Assembly (NCBI GenBank): GCA_015680685.1
Contig: MNCI01009225.1
Coordinates: 56,699 to 120,698, forward strand
Direction of reading: 5' to 3'
Length of the DNA: 64,000 bases
From: Gnetum montanum
Lineage: Eukaryota; Streptophyta; Gnetopsida; Gnetales; Gnetaceae
Position 1 is the first letter of the stretch. Each line of letters starts with the position of its first letter. The translations under genes were made by a program, and so were the position numbers. Shown here piece by piece: positions 32,265 to 43,975 of this stretch. The notes under the pieces were generated by a model, which was given only the letters and a program-made list of their open reading frames with translations, did not search any database and was not told where the DNA came from.

Positions 32265-35200
32265 TTAGCATGGATGGCCATCTCTTCCATGATAGAGTTG
32301 AAAGGAGAAGATTTGAAATATTAAGTGAGGTTGTTCATCCGATGAGGTGTTGCTTGCATTGGTTTGCTTAGGCTCATGAAAAGGTTTAAGCTATTGTATG
32401 TTGACCAATTTATTTTTGTTTTGGCTCTCAAGTTTGTAGATCAACATGGCCATAGAAGGAAAGGTTTCATAAATGATATAAGACCCTTCCCACAATGTTT
32501 GGAACTTAGTCCTTTAAGGGATGTGTGGGGTTCAAGTAGAGGACCTTGTCTCTAGGTTGAAATTTAACTTTCCTTATCCTAAGGTCATGGCGTTTCTTGT
32601 TGAATGTTTTGTGTACTTCATTCAATGATAGGGCTACCAATATATTCTCATCTAGCTTGTTGAGGTTGATCAATTTCTCTTTCTATGCTAGGCTAAGGTC
32701 AAGGTCAAGGTCATAGGTTGTTGAAAGTGTATGAAGCTCGCATTGAATTGGAAGAGTTGGAAGTTTTCTAGTCACTAGCTCATAGGGAGAGTAGCCTATA
32801 GGGAGTTTCCATGATAAGTGATATGTCTAAAGGACATCGTTAAGTTTTGTGCTCCAGTCACTCCTATATTTGCTAATTATTCTTATTAATATTTTTGAGA
32901 TTTACCTATTTCGTAACCTTGACTTGATCGTTAACTTTGGGGTGGTAGGATGCTGTTAATTTATGTTCAACTCCCAAGTGTTGCATGAGCTTGCAAAAAT
33001 TGGCACCTATAAAATGAGTACCATTGTAAAACATTAGTGCATGTGGCACTCCAAACTTATTTTCAACACTTTGTTGTATAAACTGTGTAGCAATGAAAGA
33101 TGTACAATTAGTGATGATTGCTACTTCTACTCATTTAGTACAATAGTCAACAATGATTATTATATATGCCTTTCCATTTGACATGGGTGTAATGGAACCC
33201 ATGAAATCAATGCCCTAGATATCGAAGGGTTCTAGTGGTTAGACCCACTACTGAGGCTTCATGATTCGAATGATCATTCCACCATCTCATTGATAGCATT
33301 CACAAGAACAGAAGAATTGGTGAGCATCCCTAAAGATTGTTGGCCAGTAATACCCTACCATCAGGATCTTAATGGCTATGCATCTTCCTACATAGTGGCC
33401 CCCACAAGGACCCTCATGAGCATCTTGGAGAACACATAGTTAATCAGCATCACCAACATAGTAATGCACTAGGCCATTGGCACACACCTTGTAAAGGTGT
33501 TTGTTAATTTCCATGAAGAGTTTGGCCTGGTGAAGAAACTGTTGTTTCTTCCTGTGGTCCAAGTCTTGTGGCATCTCCTGAGTAAGAAGATAAGTGAGGA
33601 TGTCATCTTACCATTTTGGTTCAGCAGGCACTTGTTCATTTATTACACTAGCAAAGAGGAGTTCATCAAAAAATTGATCAAAGAGTGGGCTCTCCTCCTC
33701 TTTGTTGTTTCATTGTAACTGAGATAAGTGATCAATGACCACATTCTTAGTTTCCTTTCAATCTAAAATTATAAGATTGAATTCTTACAAGATCACAAGT
33801 TATCATATGACATGAGCATTCATTGTCAGCTTGTTCATTAGGAAGCGAATGGCACTATGATCAGTGTGCACAAATACCTTGTATTCAAGCACATAGTGCT
33901 TGATTTTTTCCAAGGCATACACCACCACCATCAGTTCTTTCTTTGTTTTTGTGTAGTTGAGATGTGCATCCACAATGCTTCAGCTTGCACAGTGGATGTA
34001 ATAAGGATGTTTTTGATTGTCCAACTATGTAAGTACAGCTCCCAAGGCATAGTTTGATACATTTGTTATCATGTGAAATGGATGGGACTAGTCAAGTGCT
34101 TGAAGAATTAGAGTTTCTAAAAGCTTCTTGTTGAGTTTCTAGAATGCCTTTTTGCATTCTTCGATCCATACAAACAAAGCATCTTTCTTTGTCAGCTTGA
34201 CCAATGATTTAGCGATCTTAGAGAAATTCTCTATGAATCACCAATAGTAGCCAATGTGACCAAGGAATGACTAGACATCTTTAACAGTTTTTTATCGGTA
34301 GGTTATTACTTAGATGATCCTAATCTTTTTAGGATTCACCTCAATCATTGCTTGCAAGTTTCTGTGCCCTAGCACAATGCCCTCTTAGACCATCATATGG
34401 CTCTTTTGCTAATTGAGCTAGAGATTGGTCTCCACAAACCTTTTATGTACTTGCTCAAGGAAGTCTAGGGCTTGCTCAAAAGTAGCACCATAGGTGGAAA
34501 AATCATTCATGAAGACTTCCACCTTGCTACCACTCTACTATTGAAAGATATTCAGAACAAGGCGTTGGAATGTTGTAGGGGCATTACATAAATCAAAAGG
34601 CATCATTTTATATGCAAGAGTTCCCTTGAGACTTATGAATGTTATTTTGGCCTGATCCTCTAGTGCGATTTGAATCTAGGTATAGCCACTATAATCATCC
34701 ATAAAGATATAATAGTAATGGTAAAGAGAGTGTCCAACACCTGGTCCACAAATGACAATGGGAAATGATCTTTATAGGTCACCATGTTCAATAGCTTAAA
34801 GTCAATACAGACTTGCCACTTGTCATATTTCTTTAGCAAATTTACAAGTGGGCTAATCCATTCACTATCCACGATTGGATAAATGAACCCTACTTTGAGG
34901 AGTTGTTCAATTTCCTCTTTGATAATTTGGTTCAACTTGGGGTTTAACCATTACTGCAGTTACCTCTTTGGCTTGATGGACATATCAATATAGATAAAAT
35001 GCTAACATATCCTAGGATCAATCCATGTGAGTTCATGATATGACCAAGCAATGGCTATTGGCCATTTGTTAACCACATTTAGCAACATCTTTTTCTATTC
35101 AAGAGCAAGGTTGGCATTGATTATTATTGGCTTGCCATTTTCTAGGAATGCATACTCCATGCCGAAAAGTAGAGATTTTAACTCTAAGGGCTCATGTTTA

Positions 35201-36149
35201 AAATTTTTAGGGATTTCTAACTCTCCCCAATAAGTATCATTAAGTTCATCATTAGAGACTTGACAATGAGCTTGTACCAATTCATCCATGCCTTCAACAT
35301 AGGCACAAGTTAAGCTCTAAGTTTATTCCATGCAAAGTGTGCTACTTTTAAGATCAGCTGTCAGCCACTGGGTATCCTCTTATTTTGTGGCTATTGTGTA
35401 TAGACATTTTTGAATTTTAGATTCATTTGCATGTTGTTTGCATAAATCATAAATCTTAATTTTTGCACATAGTTGCACCCTGTATTGCTGTATGTGATGC
35501 ATGGAACTCACTTATTCTCAATATTTTCAAATGCATTTTCTTTCAAAATTTTGAAGGAAAGATCTCTAATGCCAATTCATGCCTTAATAGTGCTCAACCA
35601 AGCCCTTCCCATAATGATTGGAAAGTCCCCCTTGTAGTTGTCAACCTTGATTACTAGGAAATTGATAGGATATGACCACCCATAGACAGTGGTCACAATA
35701 TCCTCCACCATTCCTAAGGAAATAGTGATGGACTAATTTGTCAATTCTAAATGAACATTGCTCTTCTTGAGAGGAGGTAGGTTCCAAGCTTGGTACATTT
35801 CGTGAAAAATCAAATTGACACTAGAACCTGAATCAAGAAGAGCCTTACATGGATCATTTCTAGTAATCTACAAGTAGATGAGGGGACTTTTAGGATTAGC
35901 TCTTTTCATGGGAAGGTTACCAACCTTAATCCAATCAGATACAATGTGGGTTAACATGACTGTGCAGATCTTGGAAGGTGTTTGGTTTGAAGGGTCCTCG
36001 AAAGGAATAGATGTAGAGGATGAAGAAGACATAGGGCAACTAGCCTCATGAGTTAATGAGGAATTTTTAGGGCTATTGGTTTGGAAGAATGGCCTTTTAC
36101 AGGATCTAGTTTCTAAACCACTTGGCTGCAAAGCTACTTGTAAGTTAAC
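32265..36149 (-). pseudogene. E1 pol: protease, reverse transcriptase, RNase H, integrase
   Basis: Read on the minus strand, LLDSG at about 35820-35845 is the protease active site. Reverse transcriptase follows with VCIDFKLLNMVTYKDHFPL (about 34770-34830), MMPFDLCNAPTTFQ (about 34570-34620) and VFMNDFSTYG (about 34490-34520), in which the catalytic M-D-D has become M-N-D. RNase H includes YALEKIKHYVLEYKVFVHTD and HSAIRFLM (about 33835-33930). Integrase has HEGPCGGHYVGRC (zinc finger, about 33385-33430), GIDFMG (about 33197-33217) and FYNGTHF. The end GRDGHPC is followed by a stop at 32265-32267 and matches the end of E2 pol. Gag and pol seem to have been one long frame. Numerous stops; dead. 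Confidence 0.88.
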
Positions 36150-38405
36150 AACCCTATTAGCATTACGTTGCTGCAGCTAGGATGGAACCTTATCCTACAT
36201 TGATGAAGCATATGGTAATTGGGTTAAGGGTGGAGGGACAGGTGTTGAAGGATGAGGAGGATTCTGATAAAATGGGGATTCTCCTCTGGGAGATGGAGAA
36301 TGAGCTTTGTAGTACTCCATAGGATAGTAGTGATGCTGAAAAGAAGCATGATTGGAAGATTCACGTAGAGAAATGGGTTGTTGACATAGTACTCATATGG
36401 ATCTAGCTACCTGTAAGGCTGTTGTTGCCTTGGTGGTGGCATCTCCCATGACTGTGGGTGCTACCACTACTCATACTGCTCATATGGTTGTGGTGGAGCT
36501 CCACTTGGATAATAAGATTATTGTTCATGGAATTGCCTAGGATTGCCTTAAGGATAAGGTAATCTTTTGGGTGCTTTCCTTCTTTCTAGAATAGGATTTA
36601 GAGCATATACCCTAGACTCCTACAAGTGTGACACAATAGGATAACATCCCTTAGGATGTTCATGTTGGCAGATGTCACACCCATCATCGTTATCTAATTC
36701 TGACTCCACAACTTCTTCGATTGTAGTAGCTTTGCCCTTACCCCTTTAGTAGGCATGTTTAGCTTCCTTCCTTCTCTTGCGATCATGTTCACTACTTTGC
36801 TCTTTGGATTCTTCTACAATGTTTTAAGTAGTTTGAAATTTTTCATCCAAAGATTTCCATATTTTGACCACCTTAGCCAAAATTTTAGAAATATATTTTT
36901 GAATCGATAAGGTTTTTTGCTACACCTCTTCATCAAGTGATGCCTCCCACTCATTATCATAGAATTAGACCTTCCTTTTTCTAATGGAAGAATCCTAATT
37001 ATATTCCTTGGCACTTTCCTATTTCCTCAATTCTCCTTCTTCTTTTGCAGTCCACTCAATGAGCCTTTGGATCTAATGGGCCCTTAGTTTTGATAGTCTC
37101 CCTTGGGAATAGACCCCAAGGTTTCTCCTAGTTTCTAATTGGAGTTCATCTATGATATGACAAAGTTGCTCCTATTGAGAATAATCATGGCTAGGATATC
37201 TATGCAAAAGGGAATAATACCTGTCCATGGATACATTTAAGGGTTCATGTGTTCCTTGTCACTAGTCTTGGATTTGTTTCTTAAATTAGACACTTTGAAG
37301 TACATTTAATATTTATCGTTAAACAACTTAAGCATCGTACTCCATCTGTGAATTGATTCTAATTCTAAGGAGTGGTAACAACTTTCTGCTTCTTTTGTGA
37401 GTGTCCTAGCAAATAGTTTAAGTTTTTGCCAATTTTTTTTGATGTTTTATAAGGCACACACATTGTGAAAAGATTGAAGATGGGGATGTAGATCTAAGTT
37501 ATATCCCCCATCAAATCTAGGGATATTATTCATATCCAACCTCTTGATTCTACTATCTTTCATATGCCTAGTTGGAATTTTGACTACCTCTATGATGTTT
37601 AGCATGCTTTGAGTTGCAAGCAAAGGTTCATCATCATCATGATTTCAATGACACCTATGATGTTCTCTTCTACCCCTTCATTCATGGCAGGGCCTACAAT
37701 CATTGTGTTGTCATTCACCTCCATCACAATTTCATCCTTTGTGGTTTTGGTTAGCTTTAGAGAAGGAAGAAGAAGATGTAGATGAACAAGATAAAGAGGG
37801 AGGAGGATTTCCATCACCATGGTGTATGCCACCTCCTCTTTACTTGCCATAGCCATGATCATCAGATTTATTATGATCATGATGTTTGCTTGAGTTTCTA
37901 ACTTGACTCCCACTTTTGCCTGAACCTAGATTATTGATAAGGTACTATAAGTTCAGGTTTAAGGCCCCTTCATCACAGTCAAGGGGTGGAGAATCTTCAT
38001 GTTGAGAACCCCTAGAGGGAGGATCTTCATTGTCTTTTTGGTTTAGTAGGAACAAGGGGTTAGCAAACCATTTACCCTTCGTAGCTTCATGGAGCTTCTC
38101 CTAGTATTGATTTCTTTTGCATTATGTTTTAGTGAAATGGTAGTCCCAATAGACATGGTCCTACATAACTTACTCTTTGTAAAGATCCTAGATGCCCAAT
38201 CTCTTAAGAGTTTGGAGTAGCATCCTAATAATAGATCAGTCAGGGGCAACACAACATTGCCCTCCATGTCTCTACACCATAGCTATTTATCCTAGTGTAG
38301 GATGAAGGTGAAATCAGGAAAAAACTCATTTAGATGACTGTACACCACTTTAAATTCTTGGGGCACTAGCAGTTTTGCTTCATCATGCCTATGAGAAGAA
38401 GACAT
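36150..38405 (-). pseudogene. E1 gag
   Basis: On the minus strand it starts MSSSHRHDEAKLL at 38405, like E2 (MSSSHRSPSSP), with YSHLNEFFPDFTFILH and a conserved MEGNVVLPL. The capsid block (about 37000-37620) includes DSRIKRLDMNNIPRFDGGYN and TKEAESCYHSLELESI. The knuckle region at about 36650-36700 reads CDICQHEHPKGC. The region after it is Tyr, Ser, Pro and His rich. At least four frame changes and several stops break the gene. Confidence 0.82.
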
Positions 38406-38545
38406 TTTGGATGAAAAGAAAAAATTCAGTGTGCTTTAATTATATTTATTATTACATTTAGAATGATTTAGCTTTCATAGATTCATTCCAACAATCTTGA
38501 ATAATTTTCACTAAGTCCTAGACAGTGCAAATAGCAAACTACAAG

Positions 38546-38563
38546 TTGCCAGCAACAGTGCCA
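38546..38563 (-). promoter_or_regulatory. E1 primer-binding site, tRNA-Asp-like
   Basis: On the minus strand TGGCACTGTTGCTGGCAA follows the 5' LTR after one base, a diverged relative of the site at 6276-6293. Confidence 0.6.
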
Positions 38564-38564
38564 A

Positions 38565-39467
38565 TGATGAGCAACAGGTACCCCCTACATTCAACCATAA
38601 GAATCACTAAGCATTCATGTGCAATTTGGTTAAATTTCATAGACTTATAGCATTCTAAGTACACTGGTCTCTAGGAGGTGAAACTAATCATTGCTATCCT
38701 TGTCTTCTCAATTACACTTGTGAAATGCAAAGGTATGATTAAGTGTAACTGAGGCATATGATTTTTATCATTTTTTATGTTTTATGTTCTAAGTCATCTA
38801 AGAATAAAGAATGATGAATAAAGTAAATTAATTACTAATTTAATCTAACTAGCCAACACTTTGCTAATCCTTACAGAGCATTCATTTCCACTTGCCATAC
38901 ACATCTTGAACATGTATAACACTAATTAGTTACCAAACGTTAAGTGTTACTAGGATTACCAAGCATTACACTTATGCTTTAAGTGGTTGTACTTATGTTT
39001 ATTATTTAATTGCTATTTAATATCGCTTGATATAGCTTAACTTAGCTTAATTAATTTCTTAATTACTTAAACCATTAAAAGAAATTGCTTAAAATATTAA
39101 ATGCTTAAAGAAAATAATTATTTTATTTCAAAGTGCTACAAGGTTTATTAGAAAGCTCATCTTTTTTGTTGCACACACTATAGTGCTCAGGTACAACTGT
39201 GCTTGAATAAAGATTCGTACACTCTTTGACTCCTACTATAGGAACTTAGAAAAATATTCTAACTTTCAAGTGGAAAAATTGCTAGAGTTTCACTACAAAT
39301 GTGAGACTTCTTCTATAAATGTGGTTATTGAGAACATAGTTATAGGTAAAAATAGACACTATGTTAATAGGGTCACATCAACACATCAAATCATGCATTG
39401 ATGCAGCCGTGTCGACAAGGTCATGTCAACAGGGCTGTGTTGATGTAACCCTTGATGTGACTCATCA
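38565..39467 (-). repeat. E1 5' LTR (family B)
   Basis: 903 bp, with TGATGAGCAACAGGTACC at its inner end and GTGACTCATCA at its outer end on the plus strand. It pairs with 26381-27245, for instance over the long stretch about 38640-38770 versus 26460-26590. A short array of GTCGACA/CATCAACA-type motifs at about 39375-39440 marks its U3. Confidence 0.86.
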
Positions 39468-39472
39468 TCAAG

Positions 39473-40640
39473 GATGAAGCTAGAGAAAGTTTTTGATAAA
39501 GAGTGGAAGAAAGTGAACTTAAAAGTAATAAGTACCATTTGTTTATGTTTGTTAGATTTGGTATTGGATAATGTTTCCAATGTTTCTTATGCTAAAGATT
39601 TGTGGGATAAGCTACAAGATTTATACCAAACGAAATCCTTAACAAATAAGTTAGTTTTAAAGAAGAAATTATATAAATGTAAAATGGTTGAAGGTACAAC
39701 TATTGTAGAACAATTGAATACCTTCAATAAACTGGTTCATCAATTGCAATCTATTGGGGTGAAAATGGATGAGGAAGATTAGTGCGTCACATTCCTTAAC
39801 ATGCTTCTCGATCCATGGGAGACATTTGTGATGGTTGTAAGCAATACATGTACTAGCTTTATTTTCGATACTATTATTGGTCAATTATTGTTTGAGGAAG
39901 TGTGAAAGAAAAGTTCTACTCCCCTAAAATGATGTATTAGTTATCAAAAATTATGTAAAGCCAAAGTTTGTTAAGAGACCTCAATTTAAGAATAAGACTT
40001 AAAAAATTTGTAAAGAGGGTACATAAATATTTGAATTGTGGTAAAGTTGGACATATGAATAAAGATTGTAAAGCCCCTCTTAAAAAGGAAAAAGAGAGTA
40101 ATGTATTTAAAAATGATAAAACCCCTCTTGCTAGAGAGGGACATTTGTATGTTATGTCCTCTTTTGATAATGCTAATATATATATTCATGGTACGTGGAC
40201 TTAGGTGCATCTCTTAACTACATTTCACATATTAATTGGTTTTGTGAGTATACATATTTTGATCTTGGAATGGTAAGATTGGATAATGATGATTTGCACA
40301 AAGTTAGAGATTATGGAAAGATAAAGATTCAATTTAATAATGGTGTAATTAAATCAATTGCCAATGTACATCATGTTCTAGCATGTACTAGAAATTTTTT
40401 GTCTCTAAGTAAATTAGATGATGTAGGATTAACTATTATCTTTAGAGGTGGAAAATATTCCATAGTACATGCTTCATCTCCTTTGGCTTTTGGAATGAAA
40501 ATAAGGAAGCTGTATAAATTAGAAGTTAAGACAGTAAAATCAAAATTAAGTGCATTTGCTATTGTTGATTTCAATTCAAGTATTGATTTGTGGCATAAAA
40601 GAATAGGAAATCTTGGTGAAAAAGAACTTAAGAAACTTTA
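39473..40640 (+). pseudogene. Copia gag (rest), protease and pre-integrase region
   Basis: The copia gag resumes after E1: KLEKVFDKEWKKVNLKVIST (39474 on), LWDKLQDLYQTKSLTNKLVL and FLNMLLDPWETFV are classic UBN2-type gag sequence. The nucleocapsid knuckle near 40026-40075 reads LNCGKVGHMNKDC, with its first Cys changed to Tyr. The protease site near 40195-40215 reads DLGAS where D-S-G-A-S is expected, a single C-to-T effect. GAG pre-integrase follows with VHHVLACTRNFLSLSKLDD and LWHKRIGNLGEKELKKL. Stops and a frame shift lie between gag and the knuckle. Confidence 0.85.
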
Positions 40641-41112
40641 GAAATAGGGTAAATTTAAGTTTTCAAAAGATTCCTTAGATTTCTATCACCATTGTCTACA
40701 TGGCAAATAGAGATGTCATAGTTTTTAGAAAGTAATGTCAAATCTCTTCAAATATTAGAACTAATACATATTGATATATGTTAACTAGTTGAAGATATTA
40801 GAACAAGTTCTCTTGGACATACTATGTATTATGTTTCTTTTATTGATGATTATTCTAGGAAGAGCTAGATTTGTTTATTAATATATAAATTTAAGGTATT
40901 TGAAAAATTTAAACAATTCAAAAATCTTGTTGAGAATTATTTAGGGAAGAAAATAAAAACTTTTAGAACTAACAATGGTGGTGAATTTTCTTAAATGAAT
41001 TTAATGCTTTGTATAAAAAACAAGGTATTTAGAGACAAAAAATTATCATAGGAACTCTTGAACAAAATGGAGTAGTAGAGCACTTCAATTAAACATTGAT
41101 GGAACTTGCTAG
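40641..41112 (+). pseudogene. Copia integrase, N-terminal and core part, truncated
   Basis: LIHIDICQLVEDIRTSSLGH and YYVSFIDDYSRK (about 40765-40865) are the copia integrase core with its first catalytic Asp. FRTNNGGEF (about 40970-40990) should hold the second Asp but has Asn. EQNGVVEHFN then TLMELARF (about 41060-41105) give the Glu motif region. The homology stops near 41112, where E2 begins; the integrase tail and most of the reverse transcriptase are absent on the other side of E2. Confidence 0.82.
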
Positions 41113-41185
41113 ATTTGATAACGAGGTTTGAACAACGAGGTTACTAAGTTTGAATAGGTTTAGATAGCACACGAAGAACTACAAT

Positions 41186-41202
41186 CCCTAGCAATAGTGC
41201 CA
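41186..41202 (-). promoter_or_regulatory. E2 primer-binding site, on the outer side of its only LTR
   Basis: On the minus strand TGGCACTATTGCTAGGG follows the LTR after one base. It matches the tRNA-Asp type sites of the other elements and shows that the single LTR is joined on one side to the 5' leader. Confidence 0.65.
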
Positions 41203-41203
41203 A

Positions 41204-42089
41204 TGATGAGCAACAAGGTACCTCTACGCCCAACCATACAAATCACAAGCATTCACGTGTGATTTGGTTGAATTCTGTAGACTATAATTATTAAGTACGC
41301 TAGAGCTAAACAGTGCATGTATGTTGTTCATTCATTGTCTTCCCAGTCCCACTTGTGGAATGCAATTGTATGGTTAAGTGTAACTAAGGCATAAGATTTT
41401 TATTATTTTGTGTTTTTATGGAATTACTCACTTATAACAAGAATGAAAGTAAGAGTGATTAAAAGTAAGAGCGATTAATTACTAAGTAAACTATAATCTA
41501 ATCTAGCCTAACACAAGTAACTGTTCCCACTTCCCAGACACATCCTGAACTTCGTGTGAACACTGCTGGGCTATTAAACGCTAATCATTTTTGAGCTACC
41601 AAGCATTACCTGTATGCTTGAGGGGTCGTGCTTGTGCATTTTAATGATTTGCTTAATTGATCAAAATTAATTCCTACATAAATAACATTAATGTAAATTG
41701 CATGAAATCATAATATGTAAATGCAAAAGAAAGGAAGTCTCAAGTGATGCAAGGAATGGATCAAAGAGTTTGTCTTTATTGCCAACACAATGGTGTGCTT
41801 AGGTACATCAATGCTTAAATAAAAATTCATTCACACTTAGATCTCTTGCTGTGAGCACTTGGAAAATATTCTAACTCTCAAGTGAACAAATTGCAAGAGC
41901 TTCACTACTTGACTACTAAAAACCTACTCCCAATTGTGTGCTTAGGTGCTGTATTTATAGACCTGGGAGTAACCCTGTGATATCAAATGTACGATATCAC
42001 ATCTTGGGCCACGATATTGCGTACCCGATATCCTGTACCCGATATCACAGCCACCCCAATATCAGAGCATTGAAAAACATGATTTATCA
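41204..42089 (-). repeat. E2 single LTR (family A)
   Basis: 886 bp. On the plus strand it begins TGATGAGCAACAAGGTACC and ends AACATGATTTATCA, the reverse complement of the family A start TGATAAA. GATATC motifs cluster at about 41980-42060 (CGATATCACATC, CCGATATCCTG, CCGATATCACAG). It is bordered by the primer site on the left and the polypurine side (TATCCTCATGATTGAATGAA) on the right. Confidence 0.85.
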
Positions 42090-43975
42090 TATCCTCATGA
42101 TTGAATGAAAACTCATCCTCAAGTACGAAGAGGAACAAGTCCTTTACAAAATATATTAGGGGGTGTGGACTTATTTAACTGACATGCAGAGTAACATAGA
42201 GAAAATAGATAAATACAGAAGTTCCCGAGTGTACAATATTATAATTGTGTACAAAATTGGGTGTTCATGAAAATAGGAAAAAACACCAGCGGATCCAAAG
42301 AACATCCAACCCATCTTGGCAACAAAAGAATGAGGGAAAGGTAGAAGAGATTCAATGGTTACAAACAATCTCTCATGAGTGATATGGTTGCATCCTCCTT
42401 GGTGACGATAGTCCTACTTCCAGTCCATGCTTCCCACTACACTCACAAAAAAACTAAGGATTACTATATATAGTGCAATAGATAATTCAGACAATTCAGA
42501 CAAAGCTTAACATAAAGAATATTGGAAAGAGGGTATTTACAACAATAAAAAGGAGGTCATTACAAAAATTTGTGAAGGTGCATACAATTGGATGACATGG
42601 ATGAGGTAAATAAAAAGAATTTAATTGTAACAATGTCTAAGGGTAAAGAACTTAACTTAACTAAACCAAAAGATATGTAAGTGGGTCCTCCCCAAAGTAA
42701 GCACAAGCCTTTTATGCCCTTGCATAACTTCAGACCAAGGATTCTACGGGCACCGTGGATGATTAATGGTTACAGAAAGTTAAGTACAAAAACCCAAAAG
42801 TAACTAACTAAGAAACCTAACACATCAAATTAGAACATTTAATCAAAACATGAAATCGGTAGTGAGGTGAGGCATGAAAAGCATAGATGGATGACAGAGA
42901 GAGAGGAATGGAGTTCCTAATGATGGTCACATGCAATCCCTTGTGGAATTGTGATTAAATGACTTGGTAGGATCCATCCTCAATCCAGATCAAAACCAAC
43001 CACTTTTAGTGACTTCGCATTGACATTCTAAAGCTAGTCCATCCCTTGAGACACAAGAATGCTCTCACAAAACAACCACCATTCCAAATTGGAGTGAAAG
43101 TATAAGGTCATAAAGGGCCTTAGTTAGAGGAGATAAAGTAAGTCTCATAACTAATGCTTGTAATCCTTTTATTTTATCTAAGGGGTCTGCTTTTAATTCC
43201 CATGTTTTTTTTGGTTGGGAACCACACCATGCAAAGACCCATGCAATTTTCACATTTATTTTATCCAAGGGGTGTGCTTTGAATCCTCATCAATTTTTTT
43301 TTGTGATGAGAACCACACCATGCAAGGACTTATTTGAATTCCTATTATGAAATGGTGTGGAATGATGAGAAGCTTATAAGAACACTCCTGCACACAGGAA
43401 AATAGAAAAGCACAAAGAATACCACATCCCTTTGAAGCCACACCTTTTCCAAATCTTTGATTCCCTTCCAATTCCAAAAACTACATAAGTCACCAATTTA
43501 TTGAAGTTGCATTAATGAAGAAGAGACTGAATGCTTCCAAAACAGGGAAAACCATAGAGTATGTGGATGGGTGGATGATGTGGACTCACTGCTTGTTTCA
43601 TGAAAAGAAACCATGTCCCACTCGTCAGTAATGACATTCAAAGTTAGAAACTAGACATCAAAAATCAAATTACAAATGAAGCATACCACCATCAAGTAAT
43701 GCATTACCATTGTACCTACCACCATATTAGTAGAAAAAGTAGAGAAACACATTAAACACAAGCAAACATAACCATAAAAGAAAGTAAAAGAGTAGACAAT
43801 AGATATTGAATATATTAACAATGGTGTAAAAAAAACTAAGAGAAGACCAATAACCTGAAAAATAAAAATATGTAAAATAAGAAAAATGTAAAATAAAGAA
43901 GATGAAAACAAAAAGTTGTAAAACAAAAAATGTGTAAAACAAAAAAGGTCAAAAACTGAGGAGCTGCCTAAGGTG
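42090..43975 (-). other. E2 spacer with ORF3 deleted
   Basis: Near 42420-42450 a remnant of the ORF3 start is recognisable on the minus strand (AAGCATGGACTGGAAG, as in E1 AAGCATGGACTAGAGG); the rest of ORF3 is gone, leaving about 330 bp before the LTR. 42480-43975 is collinear with the E1 spacer. A local tandem duplication of about 95-100 bp (about 43160-43335) repeats the AACCACACCATGCAA box. At 43651-44049 lies an open hydrophobic frame of 132 codons, possibly only a consequence of a T-rich tract. Confidence 0.6.

Larger units (their letters stand above)
26381..39467 (-). mobile_element. E1: complete Athila-like Ty3/gypsy element (gag, pol, ORF3)
   Basis: On the minus strand: 5' LTR 38565-39467, primer site about 38546-38563, gag 36150-38405, pol 32265-36149, a 2 kb spacer, ORF3 27529-30274, polypurine tract 27246-27268, 3' LTR 26381-27245. 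It lies in copia gag with target duplication TTAAG (26376-26380) / TCAAG (39468-39472). All genes carry stops and frame shifts. It is the only element here with all three modules and serves as reference for the others. Confidence 0.87.

Noticed and set aside
41113-42089. E2's LTR as a simple solo LTR
   Set aside because: A solo LTR is bordered by target DNA on both sides; this one has leader/primer site on one side and polypurine tract with a full internal region on the other.
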